Assembly: GCF_002292295.1 (NCBI RefSeq)
Contig: NZ_DBBS01000015.1
Span: 62,231 to 126,230 of the forward strand
Direction of reading: 5' to 3'
Length of the DNA stretch: 64,000 nt
Source of the DNA: Sphingomonas sp. UBA978
GTDB taxonomy: Bacteria; Pseudomonadota; Alphaproteobacteria; Sphingomonadales; Sphingomonadaceae
Shown here: in pieces, positions 47,893 through 56,737 of the stretch
How positions within the stretch are numbered: the stretch's first letter is position 1
How the letters are laid out: each line of letters opens with the position of its first letter
Made by a program: the position numbers and the translations under genes
Notes under the pieces: model-generated
Seen by the model: only the letters and a program-made list of their open reading frames with translations
What the model was told of the DNA's origin: nothing
Databases searched by the model: none

Positions 47893-49245
47893 ATGGCCCA
47901 GATATCAGAACCCCGCACCGGCGACCGGATCGCAAAACTGCTCGCGCGTGCCGGCGTCGCCAGCCGCCGCGAAGTCGAACGGATGATCGCCGAAGGGCGC
48001 GTCGCGCTGAACGGCACGGTGCTCGATACGCCGGCGACGGTGCTGCGCTCGCTGCAGGGCGTCACCGTCGACGGACAGCCGGTGGCATTGCCCGAACCGA
48101 CGCGGTTGTTCCTGTATCACAAGCCGACCGGGCTGCTGGTGACCGAGCGCGATCCGAAGGGGCGGACGACGATCTACGACCGCCTGCCGCGCGACCTGCC
48201 GCGGCTGGTGCCGGTCGGCCGGCTCGACCTCAACACCGAAGGGTTGCTGCTGCTCACCACCGATGGCGGGTTCAAGCGGCAGCTGGAGCTGCCCTCGACC
48301 GGGGTCGAGCGCAGCTATCGCGCCCGCGCCTATGGCAACGTCACGCAGCAGCAGCTGGAGGAACTGGCGGAGGGGGTCGAGATCGAGGGCATCCGCTACG
48401 GCTCGATCGATGCGAATATCGAGCGACGGACGGGCGCGAACGTCTGGATCGAGATCACCATCACCGAGGGCAAGAACCGCGAGGTGCGCCGCGTCCTCGA
48501 ACACCTCGGACTGCAGGTCAGCCGCCTGATCCGCACCCGCTATGGCCCGTTCGTGCTCGGCGACCTGCCGGTGGGCGAGGTCGGCGAGGTCAAGCAGCAT
48601 GAGGTGGTGGCGTTCCGCCGCACGCTGAAAGGCGGCGCGCCGGACGAGCCCGTCGTCGAGGCGCCGCGCGACGGCTTTCGCAGCGCGCCAACGGTGGATC
48701 GCACAGTGCGGGCGCGGACCCGCGCCGAACAGGCGCCCCGCCCGGTCACCCCCGCCCGCCCGGCGCGATCGCCGGAAGCCTTCAAGCCGCGCCGCGAACC
48801 GGAGCGGAGCGGCAGTCAGACGCCGCGGGCCGGCTTCCGCAGCGCCGCCACCACCGATCGCGCGGCGCGGACGCGCACCCGCCCCGATGCGGCGCCCGAC
48901 ACGCGGGAAACACGCGGACGCAGCGATATGGGACGAAAGGATGCGGGACGCAGCGATACGGGGCGGGGCGACGTCTCCGCCCGGCCCGAGCGTCAGGGCG
49001 GACGATCGAACCGTGACGGTGCCGCCCGGCGTGACGAGCGCGCCGCCCCGCCAGGCGGGCGCGCACCCCGCCGCGATGGACCGCCGGCGGATCGCCATGC
49101 GCCGCGGAGCGGTGGCGCCGGTGCCGCAGGTCCACGCACGCCCAAGCCCGGCGCGCGGCCGCCACGTCGCGACGGACCGCCGTCCGGCGGCACGCCACGG
49201 CCCTCCACGCCCGGTGGCCGCCCGCCGCGGGGGCGCCGCCCATGA
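47893..49245 (+). CDS. RluB-type 23S rRNA pseudouridine synthase with long disordered tail
   Basis: 450 residues from ATG 47893 (GTG 47866 is an alternative). S4 domain at about 5-60 (IAKLLARAGVASRREVERMIAEGRV), catalytic Asp in VGRLDLNTEGLLLL, then GKNREVRRVLEHLGL. These fit the RluB/RsuA family that modifies rRNA. After about residue 245 follow 200 residues of Arg/Pro/Gly/Ala-rich sequence with repeated FRSAPTVDRTVRARTR-like units, far beyond the family's usual 240-290 residues. Confidence 0.88.
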   Translation: MAQISEPRTGDRIAKLLARAGVASRREVERMIAEGRVALNGTVLDTPATVLRSLQGVTVDGQPVALPEPTRLFLYHKPTGLLVTERDPKGRTTIYDRLPRDLPRLVPVGRLDLNTEGLLLLTTDGGFKRQLELPSTGVERSYRARAYGNVTQQQLEELAEGVEIEGIRYGSIDANIERRTGANVWIEITITEGKNREVRRVLEHLGLQVSRLIRTRYGPFVLGDLPVGEVGEVKQHEVVAFRRTLKGGAPDEPVVEAPRDGFRSAPTVDRTVRARTRAEQAPRPVTPARPARSPEAFKPRREPERSGSQTPRAGFRSAATTDRAARTRTRPDAAPDTRETRGRSDMGRKDAGRSDTGRGDVSARPERQGGRSNRDGAARRDERAAPPGGRAPRRDGPPADRHAPRSGGAGAAGPRTPKPGARPPRRDGPPSGGTPRPSTPGGRPPRGRRP

Positions 49246-49778
49246 GGGTAATCGCAGGCCAGTGGCGCGGCCGGCCGCTCGTCGCGCCCAAGGGCGACGC
49301 CACCCGTCCGACCGCGGACCGGACGCGCGAGGCGCTGTTTTCGATGCTGACCAGCCGGCTGGGCAGTTTCGAAGGACTCGCGGTCGCCGACCTGTTCGCC
49401 GGATCGGGCGCGCTTGGAATCGAGGCATTGTCACGCGGTGCGGGGTCGTGCCTGTTCGTCGAACAGGACGGCGCGGCGCTGGATGCGCTCAAGAGCAACC
49501 TCGCCAAATTGGGTACGCGCGGCGATGTGCGCGCAGGGTCGGTGATGGCGCTGGGGCCGGCGATCAAGCCGCTCGACCTCATCATGATGGATCCGCCCTA
49601 CGGCACCGGCGCGGGGCTGGTCGCGCTCGACAAACTGGCACGGCTCGGCTGGACCTCGCCCGCAACCTGGGTGAGCATCGAGACCGCGAAGGCGGAGGAG
49701 GTCGCGCCGGCGGGCTTCACCATCGACGTCAGCCGCGTCCACGGCAAGGCCCGGCTGACGTTGCTCCGTCAGCTCTGA
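49242..49778 (+). CDS. rsmD: 16S rRNA (guanine-966-N2)-methyltransferase
   Basis: 178 residues, ATGA overlap with the pseudouridine synthase. Motifs MRVIAGQWRGR, RPTADRTREALF, DLFAGSGALGIEALSRGA (SAM site) and MMDPPYGTG (catalytic DPPY). Together with the upstream gene forms a ribosome-maturation pair. Its last 10 bases overlap the convergent transporter gene. Confidence 0.93.
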   Translation: MRVIAGQWRGRPLVAPKGDATRPTADRTREALFSMLTSRLGSFEGLAVADLFAGSGALGIEALSRGAGSCLFVEQDGAALDALKSNLAKLGTRGDVRAGSVMALGPAIKPLDLIMMDPPYGTGAGLVALDKLARLGWTSPATWVSIETAKAEEVAPAGFTIDVSRVHGKARLTLLRQL

Positions 49779-51028
49779 CGCAACAGCGCCAGCCCGCCGA
49801 GGCTGAGCAGGCCGGCGCCGACGAGATATAGCCCGACCCAGCTCAATCCGTGCGGCGCGAGCGCCTCCGCCGCGAGCGGGGCGAGCGCGCCGCCGATGAT
49901 CCCGCCGAGGTTGAAGGTCATCGAGACGCCGGTGTAGCGCACCCCGGCGGGAAACAGGCTCGGCAGCCAGCCGCCGAGCGGCCCGTAGGCGAAGCCCATC
50001 ACGAACAGCGCGAAGGCGAGCCACAGGAAGATCACGACCAGCGACCCCGCGCCGAGCATCGGCCCCATCGCCAGCCCGGCGACGATACAGCCGAGGAAGC
50101 CGATCACCAGCATACGCCGCGCGCCGGTGCGGTCCGCCATGACGCTGGCGACGATCACTCCGGCGGCGAGGAACAGGATCGCCGCCAGTTCGACGCCGAG
50201 CATCGCCTGCCGGCCATAACCCAGCGTCTTGGTGCCGTAACCCAACGTGAAGGCGGTCGCGAGGTAGAAGAGCGCGAAACAGGCGACGACCCCGCCGGTG
50301 CCGGCGATCAGCGCGCGGCCGTGATGGCGGACCAGCGTCGCGATCGGCACCTTGGGCAGCGCCTCCGCCTCGGCCGCTTCGAGGAACACCGGCGTCTCGG
50401 TCAGCTTCAGCCGCACCCACAGGCCGAGCGCGACCAGCACCGCGCTGACCAGGAACGGCAGGCGCCAGCCCCAGTCGCGGAACTGCTGCTCGTCCAGCGC
50501 GAGGCCGAGGATCAGGAACAGGCCGTTGGCCATGATGAACCCGACCGGCGCGCCGAGCGGCGGGAACATGCCCCAGGTGTTGCGGCGGTGCGGCGGCGCA
50601 TTCTCCACCGCGAGCAGCGCCGCACCGCCCCATTCGCCGCCGAGGCCGAGCCCCTGCCCCAGCCGCATCACGCAGAGCAGCAGCGGTGCGACCCAGCCGA
50701 CCTGATCGTAGGTCGGCAGGAAGGCGATGGCGACGGTCGATCCGCCCATCAGCATCAGGCTGGCGACCAACGTCGACTTGCGCCCGACCCGGTCGCCGAA
50801 ATGGCCGAAGACGATCGCACCGATCGGCCGCGCGACGAAGGCGAGGCCGAAGCTGGCGTAGCTCAGCATCTGTTGCGCGGTGCCGCTTTCCGCCGGGAAG
50901 AACAGCATGCCGAACACCAGCGCCGCGGCGGTGGCGTAGATGTAGAAATCGTAGAATTCGACCGCAGTGCCGACCAGACTGGCGGTCAGGATGCGGCGCG
51001 GGGAGGCTTTTGCGACGGGCTGAGTCAT
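49769..51028 (-). CDS. MFS transporter, metabolite:H+ symporter type
   Basis: 419 residues from ATG 51028 (MTQPVAKASPRRI; a longer frame to 51091 lacks a better start). Twelve spans, with the MHS-family motifs VEFYDFYIYATAAALVF, FGHFGDRVGRK and GEWGGAALLAVENAPPHRR. Homologues import shikimate, proline/betaine or dicarboxylates; the substrate here is unknown. Convergent with rsmD, overlapping by 10 bases. Confidence 0.9.
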   Translation of the reverse strand: MTQPVAKASPRRILTASLVGTAVEFYDFYIYATAAALVFGMLFFPAESGTAQQMLSYASFGLAFVARPIGAIVFGHFGDRVGRKSTLVASLMLMGGSTVAIAFLPTYDQVGWVAPLLLCVMRLGQGLGLGGEWGGAALLAVENAPPHRRNTWGMFPPLGAPVGFIMANGLFLILGLALDEQQFRDWGWRLPFLVSAVLVALGLWVRLKLTETPVFLEAAEAEALPKVPIATLVRHHGRALIAGTGGVVACFALFYLATAFTLGYGTKTLGYGRQAMLGVELAAILFLAAGVIVASVMADRTGARRMLVIGFLGCIVAGLAMGPMLGAGSLVVIFLWLAFALFVMGFAYGPLGGWLPSLFPAGVRYTGVSMTFNLGGIIGGALAPLAAEALAPHGLSWVGLYLVGAGLLSLGGLALLRQS

Positions 51029-51245
51029 GATCGCCCGCTTAAGCGCGAAATAATCGCCTTGGGCAACAACAGTGAAATGTGTCCGCAACAAACCCTTCCT
51101 ACATGGGGGTTGTCGCTGCTCCTCTCCCCCTGTGGGTAGCGACGTGCCGGTCGCCTCCCCTGTCGACCGGTCCTCCCTGAACTACGGGGCGGTCGCATCG
51201 CGGCTGCCCCGATTTTTCGTCGGGACGCTCTGCGGAGCGAAGAAC

Positions 51246-51274
51246 AGGGGCGACCCGCATGGCAAGCCGCCCCT
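51246..51274 (-). terminator. Terminator-like hairpin after the UrcA gene
   Basis: AGGGGCG (51246-51252) pairs with CGCCCCT (51268-51274), 7 base pairs, loop 15 bases. On the minus strand the stem is followed by GTTCTT, a short U-rich run. It lies 15 bases after the UrcA stop. The rest of the gap 51029-51245 shows nothing I can name. Confidence 0.5.
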
Positions 51275-51288
51275 CCCCTCGTATCGGA

Positions 51289-51609
51289 TCAGCGCGACAG
51301 GCTGGCCAGGCGCAACGCGCCGCCTTCGGTCCGCTTCGCGAGCTGGCGCCGGGCATCCTGACGCAGTTCCTCGGTGCAGCGCGCCGCATGCTGATACGCC
51401 TCGAGCGACGCACCACGCATCGTGCAGGCCCAGCGTGCGGCGCGACGCACGCGCGCGTCGAAAGCGGCACGGCCGGCCTCGGTGTCGAGGTCGAGGCCCT
51501 GATGCGAGACGCGGATGGTGAAGGTCTCGCGCTGCTCGGCCGCAACGGCGTTGGCCGACAGGCACGACAGGGCGAGCGCCGCCGCAGCGACGCGATGAAA
51601 GGTTTTCAT
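51289..51609 (-). CDS. UrcA-family exported protein
   Basis: 106 residues from ATG 51609 (GCAGGAG ten bases upstream). Signal peptide (VAAAALALSCLSANAVAA) and the UrcA pattern: TIRVSHQGLDLDTEAGRAAFDARVRRAARWACTM with a Cys pair to ARCTEE. The family is widespread in sphingomonads with unknown role. Confidence 0.8.
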   Translation of the reverse strand: MKTFHRVAAAALALSCLSANAVAAEQRETFTIRVSHQGLDLDTEAGRAAFDARVRRAARWACTMRGASLEAYQHAARCTEELRQDARRQLAKRTEGGALRLASLSR

Positions 51610-51796
51610 GATGCACACTCCTGCGAATGATGGCCCGACGAGCCGGGCCCCGCCGCCGCGCCTCTGCCGGACGGGCTGTACGGGTGCCGTGTCTCACCGG
51701 CAGGAGCGCGCCTAGCCCCCTGTCGTTGCGCTGGCGCGACGATGGCAAGTCAGTGATGTGGCAGCGGGACGGGGCGGATCGGGCTTGCCCGAGCGC

Positions 51797-54100
51797 ATGC
51801 CGTTCCCTACCTGTTCACCGGTGACCGATACCGCCACCCATCTGCAAGACCCGCCCTATCTCAAGGGGCTGAACCCGCCGCAGCGCGAGGCCGTGCTGAC
51901 CACCGAAGGCCCGGTGCTGATGCTGGCCGGTGCCGGCACCGGCAAGACGGCGGCGCTGACCGCGCGGCTCGCGCATCTGTTGTGGACGCGCAAGGCGTGG
52001 CCGTCGGAGATCCTGAGCGTCACCTTCACCAACAAGGCCGCACGCGAGATGCGCGAGCGCGTCGGGCGGCTGGTCGGCGATGCGGTCGAGGGGATGCCGT
52101 GGCTCGGCACCTTCCATGCGATCGGCGCGAAGATGCTGCGCCGGCATGCCGAACTGGTCGGACTGCAGAGCAATTTTACCATCCTCGACACCGACGACCA
52201 GCTGCGCTTGCTCAAGCAGTTGATCGTGGCGGCGGATCTCGACGAGAAGCGCTTTCCGGCGCGCAGCCTCGCCGGTCTGATCGACGACTGGAAGAACAAG
52301 GGGCTGGTGCCCGCCGATATCGATGCGGGGGAAAGCGAACGCTATGCCAACGGCCGCGGCGGCGAGCTGTACGCGCAATATCAGGCGCGGCTGAAATCGC
52401 TCAACGCCTGCGATTTCGGCGACCTGCTGCTCCATATGCTGACCATCCTGAAGACTCACCCCGACGTGCTGCGGGTGTATCAGGAGCGGTTCCGATATAT
52501 CATGGTCGACGAATATCAGGACACCAACGTCGTCCAGTATCTGTGGCTGCGGCTGCTCGCGCAGCAGCGCAAGAACATCGCCTGCGTCGGCGACGACGAC
52601 CAGTCGATCTATTCGTGGCGCGGTGCGCAGGTCGAGAATATCCTGAAATTTGAAAAGGACTTCCCCGGCGCCACGGTCATCAAGCTCGAACAGAATTACC
52701 GCTCCACCCCGCATATCCTCGGCGCCGCCTCGGGGATGATCGCCAACAACGGCGGGCGGCTCGGCAAGACGCTGTGGACCGAGCTGGATGCGGGCGAGAA
52801 GGTGCGCGTGCTCGGCGTGTGGGACGGGCCGGAGGAAGCGCGCCGCGTCGGCGAGGAGATCGAGGCGCACCAGCGCAACGGCCGCAGCCTCGACGATGTC
52901 GCCATCCTCGTCCGCGCGCAGCACCAGACGCGCGAATTCGAGGACCGCTTCATCAACATCGGCATGCCGTACCGGATCGTCGGCGGCTATCGTTTCTACG
53001 AGCGCGCCGAAATCCGCGACGCGCTCGCCTATCTGCGCATCGTCAACCAGCCGTCGGACGACCTCGCCTTCGAACGGATCGTCAACGTGCCGAAGCGCGG
53101 CCTCGGCGACAAGGCGCTGGCCAAGATCCACCAGCTCGCCCGGATCGAGGGCGTGCCGCTGACGATCGCATCGGCGCGCATCCTCGACACCGACGAGTTG
53201 ACGCCGCAGGCGCGCCGGGCGCTCGGCAATCTCGTCGGCGATATCGCGCGCTGGCGCGACATGGCGCGCGACCTGCCGCATGCCGAATTCGCCCGCCAGA
53301 TGCTCGACGAGAGTGGCTATACCGCGATGTGGCAGGCCGAGAAATCGGTCGAGGCGGCGGGGCGGCTGGAGAATCTGTCCGAGCTGGTCCGCGCGATGGA
53401 GGAATATGAGTCGCTTGGCGCATTCCTCGAACACGTCAGCCTCGTCATGGACAAGGAGGGCGCGGCGCAGGACCCGCAGGTGACGATCATGACGATCCAC
53501 GCCGCCAAGGGGCTGGAGTTCGACACGGTGTTCCTCGTCGGCTGGGAGGAAGGACTGTTCCCGTCACAGCGGTCGCTGGACGAGGGCGGCACCAAGAGCC
53601 TCGAGGAGGAGCGCCGGCTCGCCTATGTCGCGATCACCCGCGCGCGCCGGCGCGCGGTGATCCTGCACGCCGCGAATCGACGCATCTACGGGCAATGGAC
53701 GTCGAGCATACCCAGCCGCTTCGTCGGCGAGCTGCCGCCCGAGCATATCGACAGCGACACGACCATGTCGGGCGGCGAGAGCCTGTGGCGGGCGAACTGG
53801 AGCGAGCGGGCGGACCCGTTCGCCAATGTCGCGCGCGGTTCCGGCCGCGGCCCGGGCTGGCAGCGTGCCGCCGGATCTGGATCGGGCTTCAGCACCGCGC
53901 CGACGCGGGTCGTCGAGAGCCGGTCGAGCGCGGTCAGCATCGGCAACAAGGGGCGCAGCGACCTGTCCGTGGGCCTGCGCGTCTTCCACCAGAAGTTCGG
54001 CTATGGCGCGATCGCCGAGATCGAGGGCAACAAGCTGGAGATCGATTTCGAGGCGGCCGGCCGCAAGCGGGTGATGGACAGCTTCGTCACCATCGGCTGA
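51797..54100 (+). CDS. uvrD: UvrD/PcrA-type superfamily I DNA helicase
   Basis: 767 residues from ATG 51797 (GTG 51821 also possible). Helicase motifs: Q-motif LNPPQREAV, Walker A LAGAGTGKTAAL (44-51), motif Ia TFTNKAAREM, motif II VDEYQDTN, motif III GDDDQSIYSWRGA, motif V TIHAAKGLEFD, motif VI VAITRARRR. The C-terminal Tudor-like end (RVFHQKFGYGAIAEIEGNKLEIDFE) fits UvrD/PcrA. Unwinds DNA in excision and mismatch repair. Ends at a 9-base-pair hairpin shared with the convergent gene. Confidence 0.93.
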   Translation: MPFPTCSPVTDTATHLQDPPYLKGLNPPQREAVLTTEGPVLMLAGAGTGKTAALTARLAHLLWTRKAWPSEILSVTFTNKAAREMRERVGRLVGDAVEGMPWLGTFHAIGAKMLRRHAELVGLQSNFTILDTDDQLRLLKQLIVAADLDEKRFPARSLAGLIDDWKNKGLVPADIDAGESERYANGRGGELYAQYQARLKSLNACDFGDLLLHMLTILKTHPDVLRVYQERFRYIMVDEYQDTNVVQYLWLRLLAQQRKNIACVGDDDQSIYSWRGAQVENILKFEKDFPGATVIKLEQNYRSTPHILGAASGMIANNGGRLGKTLWTELDAGEKVRVLGVWDGPEEARRVGEEIEAHQRNGRSLDDVAILVRAQHQTREFEDRFINIGMPYRIVGGYRFYERAEIRDALAYLRIVNQPSDDLAFERIVNVPKRGLGDKALAKIHQLARIEGVPLTIASARILDTDELTPQARRALGNLVGDIARWRDMARDLPHAEFARQMLDESGYTAMWQAEKSVEAAGRLENLSELVRAMEEYESLGAFLEHVSLVMDKEGAAQDPQVTIMTIHAAKGLEFDTVFLVGWEEGLFPSQRSLDEGGTKSLEEERRLAYVAITRARRRAVILHAANRRIYGQWTSSIPSRFVGELPPEHIDSDTTMSGGESLWRANWSERADPFANVARGSGRGPGWQRAAGSGSGFSTAPTRVVESRSSAVSIGNKGRSDLSVGLRVFHQKFGYGAIAEIEGNKLEIDFEAAGRKRVMDSFVTIG

Positions 54101-54130
54101 CGCCCGCGGCCTTTCCCTCCCGCGTCAGCC
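54095..54130. terminator. Bidirectional hairpin between uvrD and the convergent small gene
   Basis: GGCTGACGC (54095-54103) pairs with GCGTCAGCC (54122-54130). The uvrD stop (54098-54100) and the stop of the minus-strand gene (54125-54127) both lie in the arms. No U-tract on either side, so a Rho-dependent or pausing role is possible. Confidence 0.4.
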
Positions 54131-54322
54131 CTGACGGCGTGGCCCTGCCGGTCGATGCGGTACGGACGCCGCGACGTCGCGGTGGGGGAAGGCGCTGCGA
54201 TCGAGCGCCTCGCCGTATATTCTGGCAAGGCCGGCGTGCGCGGCCCGTGCCTCCGGGCATTTCGCCTCGCGCGCCTTGACCAGCGAGACCTGCTCGCGCG
54301 ACAGCAAATAGTTGATGTCCAT
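54125..54322 (-). CDS. Small conserved protein (65 aa)
   Basis: ATG 54322 with GGAGGA at a spacing of 7 on the minus strand. Begins MDINYLLSREQVSLVKAREAKCPEARAAHAGLARIYGEAL, a pattern I know from short sphingomonad proteins of unknown role (M-D-x-N-Y-L-x-x-R-E-Q). The last 15 residues are not conserved-looking. Confidence 0.65.
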   Translation of the reverse strand: MDINYLLSREQVSLVKAREAKCPEARAAHAGLARIYGEALDRSAFPHRDVAASVPHRPAGPRRQG

Positions 54323-54563
54323 CACGGATTCCTCCGAATGTAAGCGAGGGCCCGGCCATGCAGGCCACCATCACGAGATGCTTACGGAACGATCGGGTGA
54401 TGGGGCGACCATAACAGATTTCCTGCGGGCCGTCCCCCTGCCCTGGCCGGTCGTCCCGTCCTTCGGTGCGACGCCACCGCGGACCGTTCAGGAACCACCA
54501 ACCTGCCTTCGGTGTATGACCATCGCAGGCCCGACTCAGCGGGCCGCTCCGAGGGTCATTTCA

Positions 54564-55109
54564 ATGTTCAGGTCCCTGTCGCTTTCCGTCGCCGTCGCGG
54601 CGCTGCTCTGCGGCGGCGCGCCGGCGGTGGCGCAATCCGCTGCCGACGATGCGCGCTTTGCCGCCGCCCAGCAGCGCTTCGATGCCGAGCTCGCCCGCTA
54701 TCGCGCGGAGTTCGACCGCTACCGGTCGGGCCGTGGCAGTGCCGGACCGGGCGGCTATCGCCAAGCGCCGGTGCCCAACGCCTATGACGACCCGCGCGAT
54801 GCCGGCTATGCCGACGAGCGCGACGAGAATGGCTATGACGCGTCGCGCTACTATCGCTCCGGCGCGAATTATCGCGAACGCGTGCTGAGCAACGACGAGC
54901 GGGTCTATGCCGGCAATGACGGGCGCTATTATTGCAAACGCGGCGACGGCACCACCGGCCTGATCGTCGGCGGCGCGGCCGGCGGTATCCTGGGTAACGT
55001 CATCGACGGCGGGCGCAGCCGCATCGTCGGCACACTGCTAGGCGGCGCGGCGGGCGCCCTCGCCGGCAAGGCGGTCGACCAGAACCAGTCGCAGGTCCGC
55101 TGCCGCTGA
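54564..55109 (+). CDS. Exported glycine-zipper 2TM protein (181 aa)
   Basis: 181 residues from ATG 54564 (GAGGG eight bases upstream). Signal peptide (SVAVAALLCGGAPAVAQ), a charged Tyr/Asp/Arg-rich centre, and at about 127-175 a glycine zipper (LIVGGAAGGILGNVIDGG, GTLLGGAAGALAGKAVD). Such proteins sit in the outer membrane or periplasm and are linked to envelope stress in other bacteria. The gap 54323-54563 holds no gene I can support. Confidence 0.75.
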   Translation: MFRSLSLSVAVAALLCGGAPAVAQSAADDARFAAAQQRFDAELARYRAEFDRYRSGRGSAGPGGYRQAPVPNAYDDPRDAGYADERDENGYDASRYYRSGANYRERVLSNDERVYAGNDGRYYCKRGDGTTGLIVGGAAGGILGNVIDGGRSRIVGTLLGGAAGALAGKAVDQNQSQVRCR

Positions 55110-55130
55110 ACGCCGCGGCGCTGGTGACGG

Positions 55131-55469
55131 TCAGCCCTGCTCGACCGCCATCAGCGTCACGCCCTCGTACTTTTCAGCGGCCGGTTCGAACAGGGTGCTG
55201 GGCTTGAAGGCGCGCGCGGTCAACGTGGGATCACCCAGCCCGTCCAGCTTGAACGTGCCGAGTTTCTCCTCGCGCGGCGGTTTGCCGTCGCGTTCGACGG
55301 TGATCGCGTCGACGTAGATCTCGCCGTGGCGCGTGTAGAGGATGTGGGGGGCGATCGTCACCGTGCCCTTGTTGTAGGTGGCGGTGACGGCAAGCTGGCG
55401 GACGATCGCTTCGAACATCGTCGGCACCGGTCCGGTCGGCGCGACGGTCGCGGCTGGAGTGTCGGTCAT
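55131..55469 (-). CDS. Conserved hypothetical protein (112 aa)
   Basis: 112 residues. A Thr/Pro-rich N-terminus is followed by ATYNKGTVTIAPHILYTRHGEIYVDAITVERDGKPPRE and LGTFKLDGLGDPTLTARAF. The beta-hairpin pattern is that of the ligand-sensing part of WYL-like proteins, without DNA-binding domain. Similar stand-alone proteins occur in sphingomonads. Function unknown. Confidence 0.6.
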   Translation of the reverse strand: MTDTPAATVAPTGPVPTMFEAIVRQLAVTATYNKGTVTIAPHILYTRHGEIYVDAITVERDGKPPREEKLGTFKLDGLGDPTLTARAFKPSTLFEPAAEKYEGVTLMAVEQG

Positions 55470-55538
55470 GGCGTGCCCCTTAGCGAACCGTGCTGCGTTG
55501 CAGCAAGCACCGATTCGTCCGGGAAGCGTATCACATGG

Positions 55539-55850
55539 TCAGCGGTTCAGCTCGACCAGATGCTCGAACACATCCATTTCAAGCGGTTGCTTGAACTGAC
55601 AGCCGGCGGAAAAATCGTCCGCCCATTTGACGTCGGCGACGACCGAGCCCGCGCCGGGCAGGGTCAGCCAGATCGTGCTGCCTTTGGCAAGGGCGCAATA
55701 GGTCTGGAGCCGGGCGCCGTGGATCGAGATGTCGACCACCTTGCAAAGCGTCCGGACGCCCTTGCCGATATGCGCATCCAACGAAACCGGCGCACGCGCG
55801 GAGCGGCGCCGGCCGTTGGTGTCTGCTGGTTCGAATTCCGCGGCGAACAT
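55539..55850 (-). CDS. PilZ-domain protein
   Basis: 103 residues. RRRSARAPVSL (the RxxxR ligand motif) and VVDISIHGARLQT (D/N-x-S-x-x-G motif) mark a c-di-GMP-binding PilZ domain. No other domain. It may link c-di-GMP levels to motility or envelope functions. Confidence 0.82.
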   Translation of the reverse strand: MFAAEFEPADTNGRRRSARAPVSLDAHIGKGVRTLCKVVDISIHGARLQTYCALAKGSTIWLTLPGAGSVVADVKWADDFSAGCQFKQPLEMDVFEHLVELNR

Positions 55851-55923
55851 GAGCCAAAGCCTAAATAGCGATGGTTAAGGCCTGGTATACGAACCAGCTC
55901 CGGTTCCGGAGTTCCGGACTGGA

Positions 55924-56157
55924 TCAGCCCTTGCGCAGGGTCAGACCACCGCCGAAACGCTTGTTGAAGCGTGCGACCTGGCCACCGGCGTCCAGCAGCT
56001 GACCGCGACCACCGGTCCAGGCAGGGTGCGCCAGCGGATCGATGTCGAGCGTCATCGTGTCGCCTTCCTTGCCCCACGTGGAGCGAGTCTCGAACACGGT
56101 ACCGTCGGTCATCTGGATCTTGATCATGTGGTAGTCGGGATGGGTATCTTTCTTCAC
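55924..56157 (-). CDS. rpmE: 50S ribosomal protein L31 (bL31)
   Basis: 77 residues from GTG 56157 (GGAG eight bases upstream), giving MKKDTHPDYHMIKIQMTDGTVFETRSTWG. The family match is strong. The Cys residues that bind zinc in the C+ form are absent, so this is a zinc-independent type. Lies upstream of the fabZ-ompH cluster on the same strand but separated by 94 bases from it. Confidence 0.92.
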   Translation of the reverse strand: MKKDTHPDYHMIKIQMTDGTVFETRSTWGKEGDTMTLDIDPLAHPAWTGGRGQLLDAGGQVARFNKRFGGGLTLRKG

Positions 56158-56251
56158 GTCACACGCTCCTGAAACGGCTGGTTCCGACCAGCCTGGAAGA
56201 GAAGCGGCGCCCCTAACGGAGCGCCGCCGGATTGTCAAAGTCGGCCGCCGG

Positions 56252-56725
56252 TCACGCCTTGGGCGGGTCGGCGATCATCGCGGTGAAATTCGCCTCGGCC
56301 ACCACCACGCCGTCGATCTTCGCGACGCCGGCGAACTTGCAGACGCTCGCGCGCTTCTGGACGAAGGTCGCCTCGAGCCGGAGCAGCACGCCGGGTTCGA
56401 CCGGTTTGCGGAACTTCGCGCCGTCGATCGCCATGAAATAGACGAGCTTGCCCGACCCGGCGAGGCCGAGGCTCTCGACCGCGAGGATACCGGCCGCCTG
56501 CGCCAGCGCCTCGACGATTAGCACGCCCGGCATGATCGGCCGGCCGGGGAAATGGCCTTGGAAGAACTGCTCGTTGATCGTCACCGCCTTGATCGCCGCG
56601 ATCGACCGGTCGAGGATCAACTCCTCGACGCGATCGACCAGCAGCATCGGGTAGCGATGCGGCAAGGCTGCCATGACCCGCCCGATATCGAGCGGGCCGA
56701 GAGTCCGTGGTGCGTCGTCGCTCAC
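56252..56725 (-). CDS. fabZ: 3-hydroxyacyl-ACP dehydratase
   Basis: 157 residues. Catalytic His in GHFPGRPIMPGVLIVEALAQ and the opening LPHRYPMLLVDRV fit FabZ. Dehydration step of fatty acid elongation. In most Gram-negatives it lies between lpxD and lpxA; here neither is present: ompH precedes it at 12 bases and bL31 follows. Confidence 0.95.
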   Translation of the reverse strand: MSDDAPRTLGPLDIGRVMAALPHRYPMLLVDRVEELILDRSIAAIKAVTINEQFFQGHFPGRPIMPGVLIVEALAQAAGILAVESLGLAGSGKLVYFMAIDGAKFRKPVEPGVLLRLEATFVQKRASVCKFAGVAKIDGVVVAEANFTAMIADPPKA

Positions 56726-56737
56726 CCGGATAGCGCC

